From Silicimonas sp. (lineage in GTDB: Bacteria; Pseudomonadota; Alphaproteobacteria; Rhodobacterales; Rhodobacteraceae): a DNA stretch of 37,623 bases. The notes below the pieces were generated by a model. The model was not told where the DNA came from. It did no database searches and saw only the letters and a list, made by a program, of their open reading frames with translations. The stretch spans positions 1 to 37,623 of the forward strand of contig JABDJX010000125.1 in NCBI GenBank assembly GCA_013003245.1. The letters are read 5' to 3'. This document shows, piece by piece, positions 7,883-14,341 of the stretch (the stretch's first letter is position 1; each line of letters begins with the position of its first letter). The position numbers were made by a program, and so were the translations under genes.

Positions 7883-7950
7883 GAATATAGAATTTTTTCC
7901 CAATAGATGGCAGTGATCGCTTGCAGTTAAGGAAGAATATTCTATTTTTC
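7883..7950. promoter_or_regulatory. Paired direct repeat in the cysG-lrp divergent promoter
   Basis: Two copies of GAATATNNNATTTTT, at 7883-7897 (centre AGA) and 7935-7949 (centre TCT), stand 52 bp apart, close to five helical turns, in the AT-rich 131-bp gap between cysG and the Lrp/AsnC gene. Repeated AT-rich sites in helical phase fit Lrp-family proteins, which wrap or bridge DNA as multimers, so this is a candidate operator for the adjacent regulator. That assignment is inference. Confidence 0.5.
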
Positions 7951-7993
7951 TGCATCAAGAGAACGGAAACCTATACCTTCGTGGAGAATTGGA

Positions 7994-8455
7994 ATGGCAG
8001 CGCGGATTGATGAGTTGGATCGGAAGATCCTTGGCGAGCTTCAGGACGATGCAAGCCAATCCCTGGACGACATTGCCAAGAAAGTTGGCTCTTCCAAGAC
8101 GCCAGTTTGGAATCGTATCCGCAAGATGCGCGAGACAGGGGTCATCGGACGGCAGACCGTCATTCTTGATGCGGAAGCGCTTGGGTTTGAGGCTTGTTTC
8201 TTTGTCCTTATCCGCACCTCGGCGCATGAGGCGGATTGGCAGGCCAAGTTCCTTGCCGCTTTGAAATCGCGCCCAGAAGTTTTGGAGGCGCATCGCCTTG
8301 CGGGCGATATCGATTACATTTTGAAAGTACAGGTTCGAAACGCCCGCGCTTATGATGAGTTTTATCAGGCACTTATCTCAGAAGTGCAGATCTACAACGT
8401 GACGGCACTGCTTTCGATGGAAGAGATAAAATCAACAACGATTCTGCCGGTCTGA
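7994..8455 (+). CDS. Lrp/AsnC-family transcriptional regulator
   Basis: 153-residue regulator. The N-terminal helix-turn-helix starts with ARIDELDRKILGELQDDAS, continues DIAKKVGSSKTPVWNRIRKMRETGVI, and is followed by a C-terminal effector domain of the Lrp type (AHRLAGDIDYILKVQVRNARAYDEF, split around residues 98-122). GGAG 7 nt before the ATG supports the start. It sits divergently to the cysG operon across a 131-bp AT-rich gap with repeated candidate binding sites. A role in controlling sulfate/sulfite reduction, perhaps in response to a sulfur amino acid, is suggested by position only. It ends in a hairpin shared with the convergent P450 gene. Confidence 0.9.
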   Translation: MAARIDELDRKILGELQDDASQSLDDIAKKVGSSKTPVWNRIRKMRETGVIGRQTVILDAEALGFEACFFVLIRTSAHEADWQAKFLAALKSRPEVLEAHRLAGDIDYILKVQVRNARAYDEFYQALISEVQIYNVTALLSMEEIKSTTILPV

Positions 8456-8466
8456 CGGTTCAGACC
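8449..8466. terminator. Hairpin spanning two convergent stop codons
   Basis: GGTCTGA and TCAGACC form a perfect 7-bp stem with a CGGT loop. The TGA of the left arm is the stop of the Lrp-type gene; the TCA of the right arm is the stop of the opposing P450 gene. There is no U-rich tail, so it is at best a weak terminator for either gene. Confidence 0.5.
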
Positions 8467-9647
8467 CTTATCATCAAGCGCTCTAGCCGGCGGAACAGAT
8501 AGTCATTCGCGTATTTCGCTGGCTCGACCACGCGTGCATTAGGACAGCGCGAAAAGAAGGCGGGCAGGGCAATTGTCATCATCATTCGGGCAAGGGCGCC
8601 GCCAACGCAGGCGTGTATTCCTGCGCCAAACCCCATATGAGGGCGTCCAGCACGGAAAGGATCAAAGACATTTCCGTCGGGCCAAACGGCATCGTCGTGG
8701 CAGGCAGACCCCAGAATACACCCGATTTGTGTGTTTCTTTCAAAGTGATGATCAAAGAGGGTCACGTCTTCTTGTGCGTGTCGTGCGACTATGTGAAGTG
8801 GTGGTTCAAAGCGGATACATTCGTCTACGGTTTCAGAGATATGAATGGTGGAGACGGCTAATGACCGTTCGGGGAAATCGGTGAGTTGCAACACTGCGTG
8901 CCCGATACAGTAGGCTGTCGCTTGCGTCCCCGCTTGTACAAACAACAACACCAAAGACATTACTTCTTCCGCGGTCAGTGTCTTACTAATGCTTGAAATG
9001 CGACCGATGAAGTTATCTCCACTTGGCTTTTCTGCCAAAAATTCACGCATGAAAATGGTTAGCTTTGATGCCGCCGTGTTGGCGTCGTCCTCTATCGCCC
9101 GATCCCTGCGTGCGTATTGCAGTGCGCTCATCAGGTGCGCCCAGGTCTTTATCTGCGTGTACATTTCTTCTGGCATACCCAGGAAACGCATGACCGTTAA
9201 GCTGGCCAACTGGTCGGCAAAGTCTTTTTGCGCATCGAAGGCGGTTTGGCGTGGAAACCCATCTATCAGTTCGTCGCAGGTCCGGCTGATTGTGGGTGCC
9301 ATAGAAAGGATGGTGGCCGCATCCAAGGCTTGTTCAACTATGCTCCTCAGACGCGTGTGCTCGGGTGGCTCCAGACGTAGGAGTGAATTGTCATCGATAT
9401 TGTGAAACGCTGCCAAATGGACCGGTCGCGATGTGCGCCTTGCGCGCGGCACCTCGCGCCCAAGCGCTGAATGGCAAAGAACGGTCCTTACCGCCCCGTG
9501 GCTTGTTGCCATTGCCATCTCATAGTCTTCCCAAAACACGAAATCGCCAAGCGCACGTATTTTGTCATAGAACTGATAGGGATCAGCAATGAACCCAGGG
9601 GCCGTCGGTGACTGTTTTATGCGTGGGAGTGGCAGCATAAAATACAC
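8460..9647 (-). CDS. Cytochrome P450
   Basis: Haem-thiolate monooxygenase, soluble bacterial type, 395 residues. Visible motifs: I-helix AGTQAT (about 238-243) in place of the usual AGxxTT, the ExxR pair in DECIRFEPPL (about 271-275), and the haem-binding FGAGIHACVGG (about 338-348) with its cysteine. The family resemblance is to class I P450s fed by ferredoxin and a ferredoxin reductase; no partner gene is adjacent, and fpr lies about 5 kb away. The start is unsure: GTG at 9647 or ATG at 9638, neither with a good ribosome-binding site. Three 60-base lines inside the gene count 42, 50 and 52% GC against 58% in a line of argF, which may mean later acquisition. Substrate unknown. Confidence 0.92.
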   Translation of the reverse strand: MYFMLPLPRIKQSPTAPGFIADPYQFYDKIRALGDFVFWEDYEMAMATSHGAVRTVLCHSALGREVPRARRTSRPVHLAAFHNIDDNSLLRLEPPEHTRLRSIVEQALDAATILSMAPTISRTCDELIDGFPRQTAFDAQKDFADQLASLTVMRFLGMPEEMYTQIKTWAHLMSALQYARRDRAIEDDANTAASKLTIFMREFLAEKPSGDNFIGRISSISKTLTAEEVMSLVLLFVQAGTQATAYCIGHAVLQLTDFPERSLAVSTIHISETVDECIRFEPPLHIVARHAQEDVTLFDHHFERNTQIGCILGSACHDDAVWPDGNVFDPFRAGRPHMGFGAGIHACVGGALARMMMTIALPAFFSRCPNARVVEPAKYANDYLFRRLERLMIRV

Positions 9648-9679
9648 TGGTCATGATGTGGCGCCTTAACAATCTGGCG

Positions 9680-9704
9680 TTTTGGACAGGTCGACTGCCC
9701 AAAA
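9680..9704. promoter_or_regulatory. Inverted repeat between P450 and DUF808 genes
   Basis: TTTTGG and CCAAAA, with inner CAG and CTG arms after a single mismatch, form a 25-bp imperfect palindrome centred on GTCGA in the 165-bp divergent gap. It could be an operator for either gene. No terminator-like T run follows. No other feature is evident in this gap. Confidence 0.4.
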
Positions 9705-9812
9705 GGCTCGCTCCACGGCACAGTTGTTATCCTATGTTTATCAGGCAGATGAATGCTTGAGAGATTCATGTGTCTATGCGACCAACAGGCAGGACATCGA
9801 GGCTGAAAAACT

Positions 9813-10829
9813 ATGAGCGGACTTCTTGCACTTTTGGACGATGTTGCGGCCATCGTTAAGCTGACGGCAGCTCAGGTTGACGACATAGCAAGCCAAGCCG
9901 CCAAGGTGGGCGCAAAGGTTGGCGCGACAGTTCTTGATGACGCCGCCAAAGCGGGTGCCAAGGCGGCAGGCGTTGTCATTGACGATGCGGCGGTCACGCC
10001 AAAGTATGTCACCGGCCTGCCCGCCGCGCGGGAGTTGCCGATCATCTGGAAAATCGCGCGCGCCTCGTTTTTCAACAAGCTGGTTATTCTGCTGCCCGCC
10101 GCATTGCTTCTCGATGCGTTTTTGCCGTGGCTTGTGACGCCATTGTTGATGTTGGGTGGATGTTATCTTTGCTTTGAGGGGGCCGAAAAAATCTGGCATG
10201 CCCTGCATCCGCACCCCGAAAGCCACACACAGGCCGCCGAAGTGATTGATGCAGCCCACCTTGAGGAACAACGGGTCAAAGGTGCGATCAAGACCGATTT
10301 CATCTTGTCCGCCGAGATCATGACAATTTCGCTCGCGGCTTTTGAAAGCGACAGTTTTCTGAACTCGGGCATCATTCTGGGGGTCGTTGCAATTGGCATC
10401 ACGGCTTTGGTTTACGGGGTCGTCGCGATTCTAGTGAAGATGGATGACCTTGGCCTAAAGCTCAGCCAGATAGGCCGGTTGGCCGCGACGCGCAATTTTG
10501 GACGCTGGCTGGTGAAATTCATGCCGACGTTGATGATGATCATCTCGGTCATCGGCACGGCAGCGATGCTTTGGGTGGGCGGAAACATCATCGTGCACGG
10601 GCTGGAAAACCTTGGCTGGCATTGGCCTTATGAGACGATCAAGGGTATCGCAAGTGCGGTCTCGAAATCGGTGGGCACCGCCGAGGGGTTCGTGAAATGG
10701 CTGGTGACGGCCACACTGGACGGCATTTTGGGCCTGATCCTTGGTTTGATCCTGATTCCGATCGTTACTCGCGCGATTGTTCCCGTCTTCTCAATCTTCT
10801 TTCCCGAGAAAAAGGCAGAACTGCACTAG
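9813..10829 (+). CDS. DUF808/YedI-family membrane protein
   Basis: 338-residue inner-membrane protein of the DUF808 family (E. coli YedI), whose biochemical function is unknown. The start MSGLLALLDDVAAIVKLTAAQVDD is split here around residues 1-24 and is typical. A conserved AGVVIDDAAVTPKYVTG segment follows at about 50-66. After it come several hydrophobic segments: about 85-115, 180-205, 235-260 and near the C-terminus at 295-325. HPHPESH near 130 is another family landmark. GAGG about 9-12 nt before the ATG is a weak ribosome-binding site. Its stop overlaps the stop of the convergent mmsB in a CTAG (10826-10829). Confidence 0.88.
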   Translation: MSGLLALLDDVAAIVKLTAAQVDDIASQAAKVGAKVGATVLDDAAKAGAKAAGVVIDDAAVTPKYVTGLPAARELPIIWKIARASFFNKLVILLPAALLLDAFLPWLVTPLLMLGGCYLCFEGAEKIWHALHPHPESHTQAAEVIDAAHLEEQRVKGAIKTDFILSAEIMTISLAAFESDSFLNSGIILGVVAIGITALVYGVVAILVKMDDLGLKLSQIGRLAATRNFGRWLVKFMPTLMMIISVIGTAAMLWVGGNIIVHGLENLGWHWPYETIKGIASAVSKSVGTAEGFVKWLVTATLDGILGLILGLILIPIVTRAIVPVFSIFFPEKKAELH

Positions 10830-11698
10830 CCGCTCCCACGCTTTTCAAATCGCAAAAGCATCGACGAAAAGTCGCGCCCGCTGCCGTCTTCCTCTTCGAC
10901 GTATTGCGCAAAAACCTCTGCCGCGCGCGCGCCCATGGGACTGTCGGCATCAACCTCCGCCGCGGCGTCTTGCGACAGGCGCAGGTCCTTGATCATCAGG
11001 TCAGCCGTGAATCCGGGCTTGTAATCATTGTCTGATGGGGCTTTTGGTCCAATGCCCGGCATCGGGCAATAGTCGTTCATCACCCATGTTTTGCCGGTCG
11101 AGGTTGAGACAACGTCAAAGACAGTTTGCCGGTCAAGCCCAAGTTTGTCGGCCAAGGCGATAGCCTCGCAGGTCACCACCATCGAGACACCTGCGATCAT
11201 GTTGTTGCAAATCTTCACCGCCTGACCTTTGCCGGTTTCTCCGCAGTAGACAGCTTTCTGTCCCATGACCGAAAACAGATCCTGACAGGCATCAAAATCA
11301 GCCTTGGTGCCACCCACCATAAAAGTGAGCGTTGCCGCTTGCGCCCCACCTATGCCGCCTGAGACAGGGGCATCGATGGCTCTGACACCGTGGGCTTTAG
11401 CGATCTCAGCGACCCGGTGCGCGCAGGCAACGCCTGCGGTGGAGCCGTCGAAGAATAGCGCGCCTTTCTCCATCGCCGGGATCACTTGCGCTGCCACCTC
11501 TTCCACATCGCTGGCGGCGGGCAGCATGGTGATCACCACCTCTGCACCTTGCACGGCCTCGACACCCGAGGTGGCGGTTTTGACGCCCTCCGGCATGGTG
11601 GTGACGATGTCGTGCCCGGTCACATCATGACCCGCAGCAACCAGATTGACCGCCATCGGCGCTCCCATATTGCCAACCCCGATAAATCCAATTTTCAT
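10826..11698 (-). CDS. mmsB: 3-Hydroxyisobutyrate dehydrogenase
   Basis: Oxidises 3-hydroxyisobutyrate to methylmalonate semialdehyde with NAD+, a late step of valine breakdown. 290 residues from the ATG at 11696-11698, with GGGAGA 6 nt upstream and a four-base ATGA overlap with the preceding hydrolase gene. The Rossmann motif GFIGVGNMGAPMA is at 4-16, the substrate loop DAPVSGGIGGA is near 117-127, and the family lysine is in GKGQAVKICNNM near 165-176. The product belongs to the beta-hydroxyacid dehydrogenase family, whose members differ in substrate. The operon context with an acyl-CoA dehydrogenase and a 3-hydroxyisobutyryl-CoA hydrolase fixes the assignment well. mmsA, the next step, is not in the window. 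Confidence 0.92.
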   Translation of the reverse strand: MKIGFIGVGNMGAPMAVNLVAAGHDVTGHDIVTTMPEGVKTATSGVEAVQGAEVVITMLPAASDVEEVAAQVIPAMEKGALFFDGSTAGVACAHRVAEIAKAHGVRAIDAPVSGGIGGAQAATLTFMVGGTKADFDACQDLFSVMGQKAVYCGETGKGQAVKICNNMIAGVSMVVTCEAIALADKLGLDRQTVFDVVSTSTGKTWVMNDYCPMPGIGPKAPSDNDYKPGFTADLMIKDLRLSQDAAAEVDADSPMGARAAEVFAQYVEEEDGSGRDFSSMLLRFEKRGSG

Positions 11699-12735
11699 GT
11701 CCGTCTCTCCCATGACCAGTCGTCGTCGCCCAGTGGTTCCAGCATCGTCAGCACCTCGGAATGCGCGGGACCCGACAGGCTGTCGTGCGACCACTTTGGC
11801 GCCTTGTCCTTGTCGATTATGGCCGCTCTGATGCCTTCGCGAAAGTCGCCTTGTGCGACAATGCGGTGAACGAAGCGGTATTCTTGCAATAACGCCGGGG
11901 CGATGGTGTTGAATGCCCGCGCGCGGTGGATCAGTTCAATAGCGGCGGCCATGGCAAGTGGCGCATTAGGGGCCAGTGCCTTTTGGGCAGCTCGGCTCCA
12001 TGCGGTGTCTGATGCCTGCAATTCGCTCAGAATGTCCCGAAGCGTGTCGCCTGAAAAGAAGCGCTCAATCTGCGCCTGTTGCTTTGCCAAATCGCTTGCA
12101 GGTGGCGCTTGTGCAGCGTCGCTCAATGCGTCAACTGCCCCTGTGCTCTCAAGCGTTTCAATAAGGTCTGGCCATTCGGCTTCGGGAATAAACAAGTCTG
12201 CGAACCCGGCGAAAACAGCATCTCCGGGCCCCATCCGCGTGGCTGTCGTGCCCAGATATTCGCCGACGTGTCCCGGCGCCTGCGCCAGGAGGTAAGAGCC
12301 GCCAATGTCCGGCACCAACCCGATCGAGCACTCTGGCATGGCGATCCGGCTTGTGATGCCGACAATGCGATGTGATGCGTGACAACCGACGCCCACGCCG
12401 CCGCCCATGGTGAAGCCTTGCATGAAGCTGACCACCGGCTTGGGAAAATGGAACAGCATGGCGTTCATCTGGTATTCCTCGCGCCAAAACCGGCGGGGCG
12501 TCTCAAAATCCTCGGCTATCAGAGCAGCGTAAATCTCGGCAATATCGCCGCCCGCAGAAAAGGCGCGCGTGCCTTCGGCATCGATCACCACCACGTCGAT
12601 ACTGTCGTCTTCGGCCCAGATCGGCAGAATAGATGAGATTTCGCGGATCATCTCCCATGTCACCGCATTCAGCGCTTTCTCGCGCTGTAAGGTGATGCGC
12701 CCGGCACGACCAGTTTTGCGGATTGAAAGGCTCAT
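11695..12735 (-). CDS. 3-Hydroxyisobutyryl-CoA hydrolase (enoyl-CoA hydratase/isomerase family)
   Basis: 346-residue crotonase-fold protein of the hydrolase branch: releases 3-hydroxyisobutyrate from its CoA ester in valine catabolism. Seen: the oxyanion-hole segments AFSAGGDIAEIY (about 58-69) and MQGFTMGGGVGVGCHASHRI split around 104-123. The hydrolase-type MPECSIGLVPDIGGSYLL (about 133-150), with the acidic residues expected for this branch, follows. The extended C-terminal domain (LQEYRFVHRIVAQGDFREGIRAAIIDKDKAPKW, split around 284-316) separates it from plain hydratases, which are about 260 residues. Both ends overlap neighbours by ATGA, so it is translated together with the acyl-CoA dehydrogenase and mmsB. 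Confidence 0.88.
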   Translation of the reverse strand: MSLSIRKTGRAGRITLQREKALNAVTWEMIREISSILPIWAEDDSIDVVVIDAEGTRAFSAGGDIAEIYAALIAEDFETPRRFWREEYQMNAMLFHFPKPVVSFMQGFTMGGGVGVGCHASHRIVGITSRIAMPECSIGLVPDIGGSYLLAQAPGHVGEYLGTTATRMGPGDAVFAGFADLFIPEAEWPDLIETLESTGAVDALSDAAQAPPASDLAKQQAQIERFFSGDTLRDILSELQASDTAWSRAAQKALAPNAPLAMAAAIELIHRARAFNTIAPALLQEYRFVHRIVAQGDFREGIRAAIIDKDKAPKWSHDSLSGPAHSEVLTMLEPLGDDDWSWERRT

Positions 12736-13868
12736 TTAATCAATTCGCGCGAAACGATCACGCGCATGATCTCATTCGTGCCTTCCAGTATCTGATGGAC
12801 CCGCAAGTCGCGCACGATTTTTTCGATTCCATAGTCGGCAAGGTACCCGTACCCGCCGTGCAACTGAAGGCAAGTATCGGCCACGCGTGAAGCAGCTTCG
12901 GTGACAAAGGCTTTCGCCATTGCACATCGCTTGGTCGCATCGTGTTGGTTGGTATCCAGGGCCCATGCCGCGTGGCGCAGAAACGTGCGGCTGGCTTGCA
13001 AGTCGGTCTCACAATCGGCCAGCTTGAACTGCAACGCCTGGAACTGGTCAATCGTTCGCCCAAAGGCCTTGCGTTCGCTCATATAGGCCAGTGTTTTGTC
13101 CAAGGCGGATTGCGCAGCACCGAGCGAGCAGGCCGCGATATTCAACCGACCACCGTCAAGCCCTGACATCGCATATTTGAAGCCTTGGCCTTCTGTTCCC
13201 AGCAGGTTTCCCACAGGCACGGCGCATTTGTCCAATTGCACCTGACGGGTAGGTTGGCTTTTCCAGCCCATTTTGTTTTCCAGTCCGCCAAAAGACAGCC
13301 CGTGCGTGCCATCTTCAACCAAAAAGGCAGAAATGCCGCCTGGTCCATCGCCGCCGGTCCGGGCCATGACGATATAGGCATCAGAATATCCACCACCCGA
13401 GATGAAAGCCTTGGTACCGGTAAGTTCCCACCCATCGGCAGTTTTCATGGCGCGTGTGTTCAGAGCTGCGGCGTCTGAGCCTGAGCCGGGTTCAGTCAGG
13501 CAGTACGACAGGATGGTCTGCATTGTCAGCGCATCGGGCAACATCCGCGCTTTCATTTCGTCCGATCCGAAAGCATCGATCATGCGGACGCACATGTTGT
13601 GGATCGACAAAAACGCGGCGACCGATGCGCAGGACGCCGACAGAGCCTCGAAGACCAAAGTGCTGTCGAGCCGACTGAGCCCGGCACCGCCAGAGCGCTC
13701 GGTGACGTTCAGTCCGCCGAACCCAAGAGATGCGATATCTATCCAGAGCGGCTTGGGAATAGTTCCCTCGGCTTCCCAATCTCGGGCGAAAGGTGCGATC
13801 CGCTCAGCACCAAAAGACGACGCCATCTTGAAGATCGACCGCTGTTCCTCTGAAAGCGCGAAATCCAC
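12732..13868 (-). CDS. Acyl-CoA dehydrogenase, probably isobutyryl-CoA dehydrogenase
   Basis: FAD enzyme introducing the double bond into isobutyryl-CoA, an early step in valine degradation. 378 residues. I start at a GTG (13866-13868) with GGAGG 6 nt upstream; ten further upstream codons are open but unlike the family, whose members begin near MDFALSEEQ. Landmarks: SYCLTEPGSGSDAAAL (about 120-135), the FAD/substrate motif GTKAFISGGGYSD (about 150-162), KMGWKSQPTRQV, and the C-terminal ILEGTNEIMR, whose Glu is the usual catalytic base. The substrate is assigned from the operon (hydrolase, mmsB). A broader branched- or short-chain substrate range is possible. An inverted repeat lies about 80 bases upstream of the start. 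Confidence 0.87.
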   Translation of the reverse strand: MDFALSEEQRSIFKMASSFGAERIAPFARDWEAEGTIPKPLWIDIASLGFGGLNVTERSGGAGLSRLDSTLVFEALSASCASVAAFLSIHNMCVRMIDAFGSDEMKARMLPDALTMQTILSYCLTEPGSGSDAAALNTRAMKTADGWELTGTKAFISGGGYSDAYIVMARTGGDGPGGISAFLVEDGTHGLSFGGLENKMGWKSQPTRQVQLDKCAVPVGNLLGTEGQGFKYAMSGLDGGRLNIAACSLGAAQSALDKTLAYMSERKAFGRTIDQFQALQFKLADCETDLQASRTFLRHAAWALDTNQHDATKRCAMAKAFVTEAASRVADTCLQLHGGYGYLADYGIEKIVRDLRVHQILEGTNEIMRVIVSRELIK

Positions 13869-13948
13869 TCTAAGCCTCCGTGTTATTACACGCCTCAACT
13901 AGAAGGCACTTGCAGTCGAAGGCAAGGGCACAAGGAAAGCCCGATATG

Positions 13949-13973
13949 TGTGCATGTGATCAAACTATGCACA
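13949..13973. promoter_or_regulatory. Candidate operator, TGTGCAT-N11-ATGCACA
   Basis: A perfect 7-bp inverted repeat with an 11-bp spacer (centre-to-centre 18 bp). It lies between the valine operon on the minus strand (start at 13868) and the structured region on the plus strand that begins near 14050. The geometry fits a dimeric regulator. Which transcript it controls is not visible from sequence. Confidence 0.45.
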
Positions 13974-14054
13974 GGTTAAGCGATTGAGATTTAGCTAAAA
14001 GTTTAGAAATTTGGAAGAAGACTTCAAAAACCCCTTATTTTGTGTATTATAAGG

Positions 14055-14340
14055 ATAGGTGCTGCGTGCCTAGTAGCGCCTTTGTGAGGTCCGCTATTTC
14101 GGATCTTAGGTGCGAGTTGGCCGATCTGCTGGCCAAAAGAAGAGTGGGGGGTCGCTTCACATTGAAGGCGTTCGCTGCGTGTATTCAGCGGCGGGGGTGG
14201 CTAAAAGCTTCGACTCTTGGTGACCTGCGACGGGAAATTCCCGGCAGGCTTGGCGCGGACAGCTGTTCACAGCCGGTCTTGCGTCAGTGTTAACCAGTCT
14301 AGTGGGGAAGGGGTGGCCTGTTTTGGCCGCCCTTTCTTTG
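14055..14340 (+). ncRNA. Candidate structured non-coding RNA with intrinsic terminator
   Basis: About 290 bases with no convincing gene. The one open frame (GTG at 14042, 83 codons) has no ribosome-binding site and no protein-like pattern. Successive stems are visible: 14058-14065/14073-14080 (8 bp, two G-U), 14086-14093/14100-14107 (8 bp, three G-U), and 14117-14122/14131-14136 (TTGGCC/GGCCAA). Further on are 14173-14177/14186-14190, 14224-14228/14244-14248 enclosing CGGGA/TCCCG, 14262-14265/14270-14273, and the terminator. A TATTAT at 14045-14050 could be a -10 box, with only a poor -35. Three G-rich stretches (near 14145, 14191, 14303) lie between stems. It does not show the hallmarks of rnpB, tmRNA, 6S or SRP RNA that I know. 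Function unknown. Confidence 0.5.
14311..14340 (+). terminator. Plus-strand intrinsic terminator
   Basis: GGGTGGCC and GGCCGCCC (8 bp, one G-T pair) close a 6-nt loop and are followed by TTTCTTT on the plus strand. No T run is present in the minus direction, so it ends a plus-strand transcript rather than the yej operon. No plus-strand protein gene precedes it within reach. Confidence 0.7.
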
Positions 14341-14341
14341 T

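Noticed and set aside
9617-9853. 78-codon minus-strand frame over the P450/DUF808 gap
   Set aside because: It overlaps the starts of both flanking genes, has no ribosome-binding site and shows no family pattern.
14042-14293. 83-codon plus-strand frame in the structured region
   Set aside because: It starts with GTG inside a possible -10 box, has no ribosome-binding site, and its composition follows the hairpins rather than a protein.
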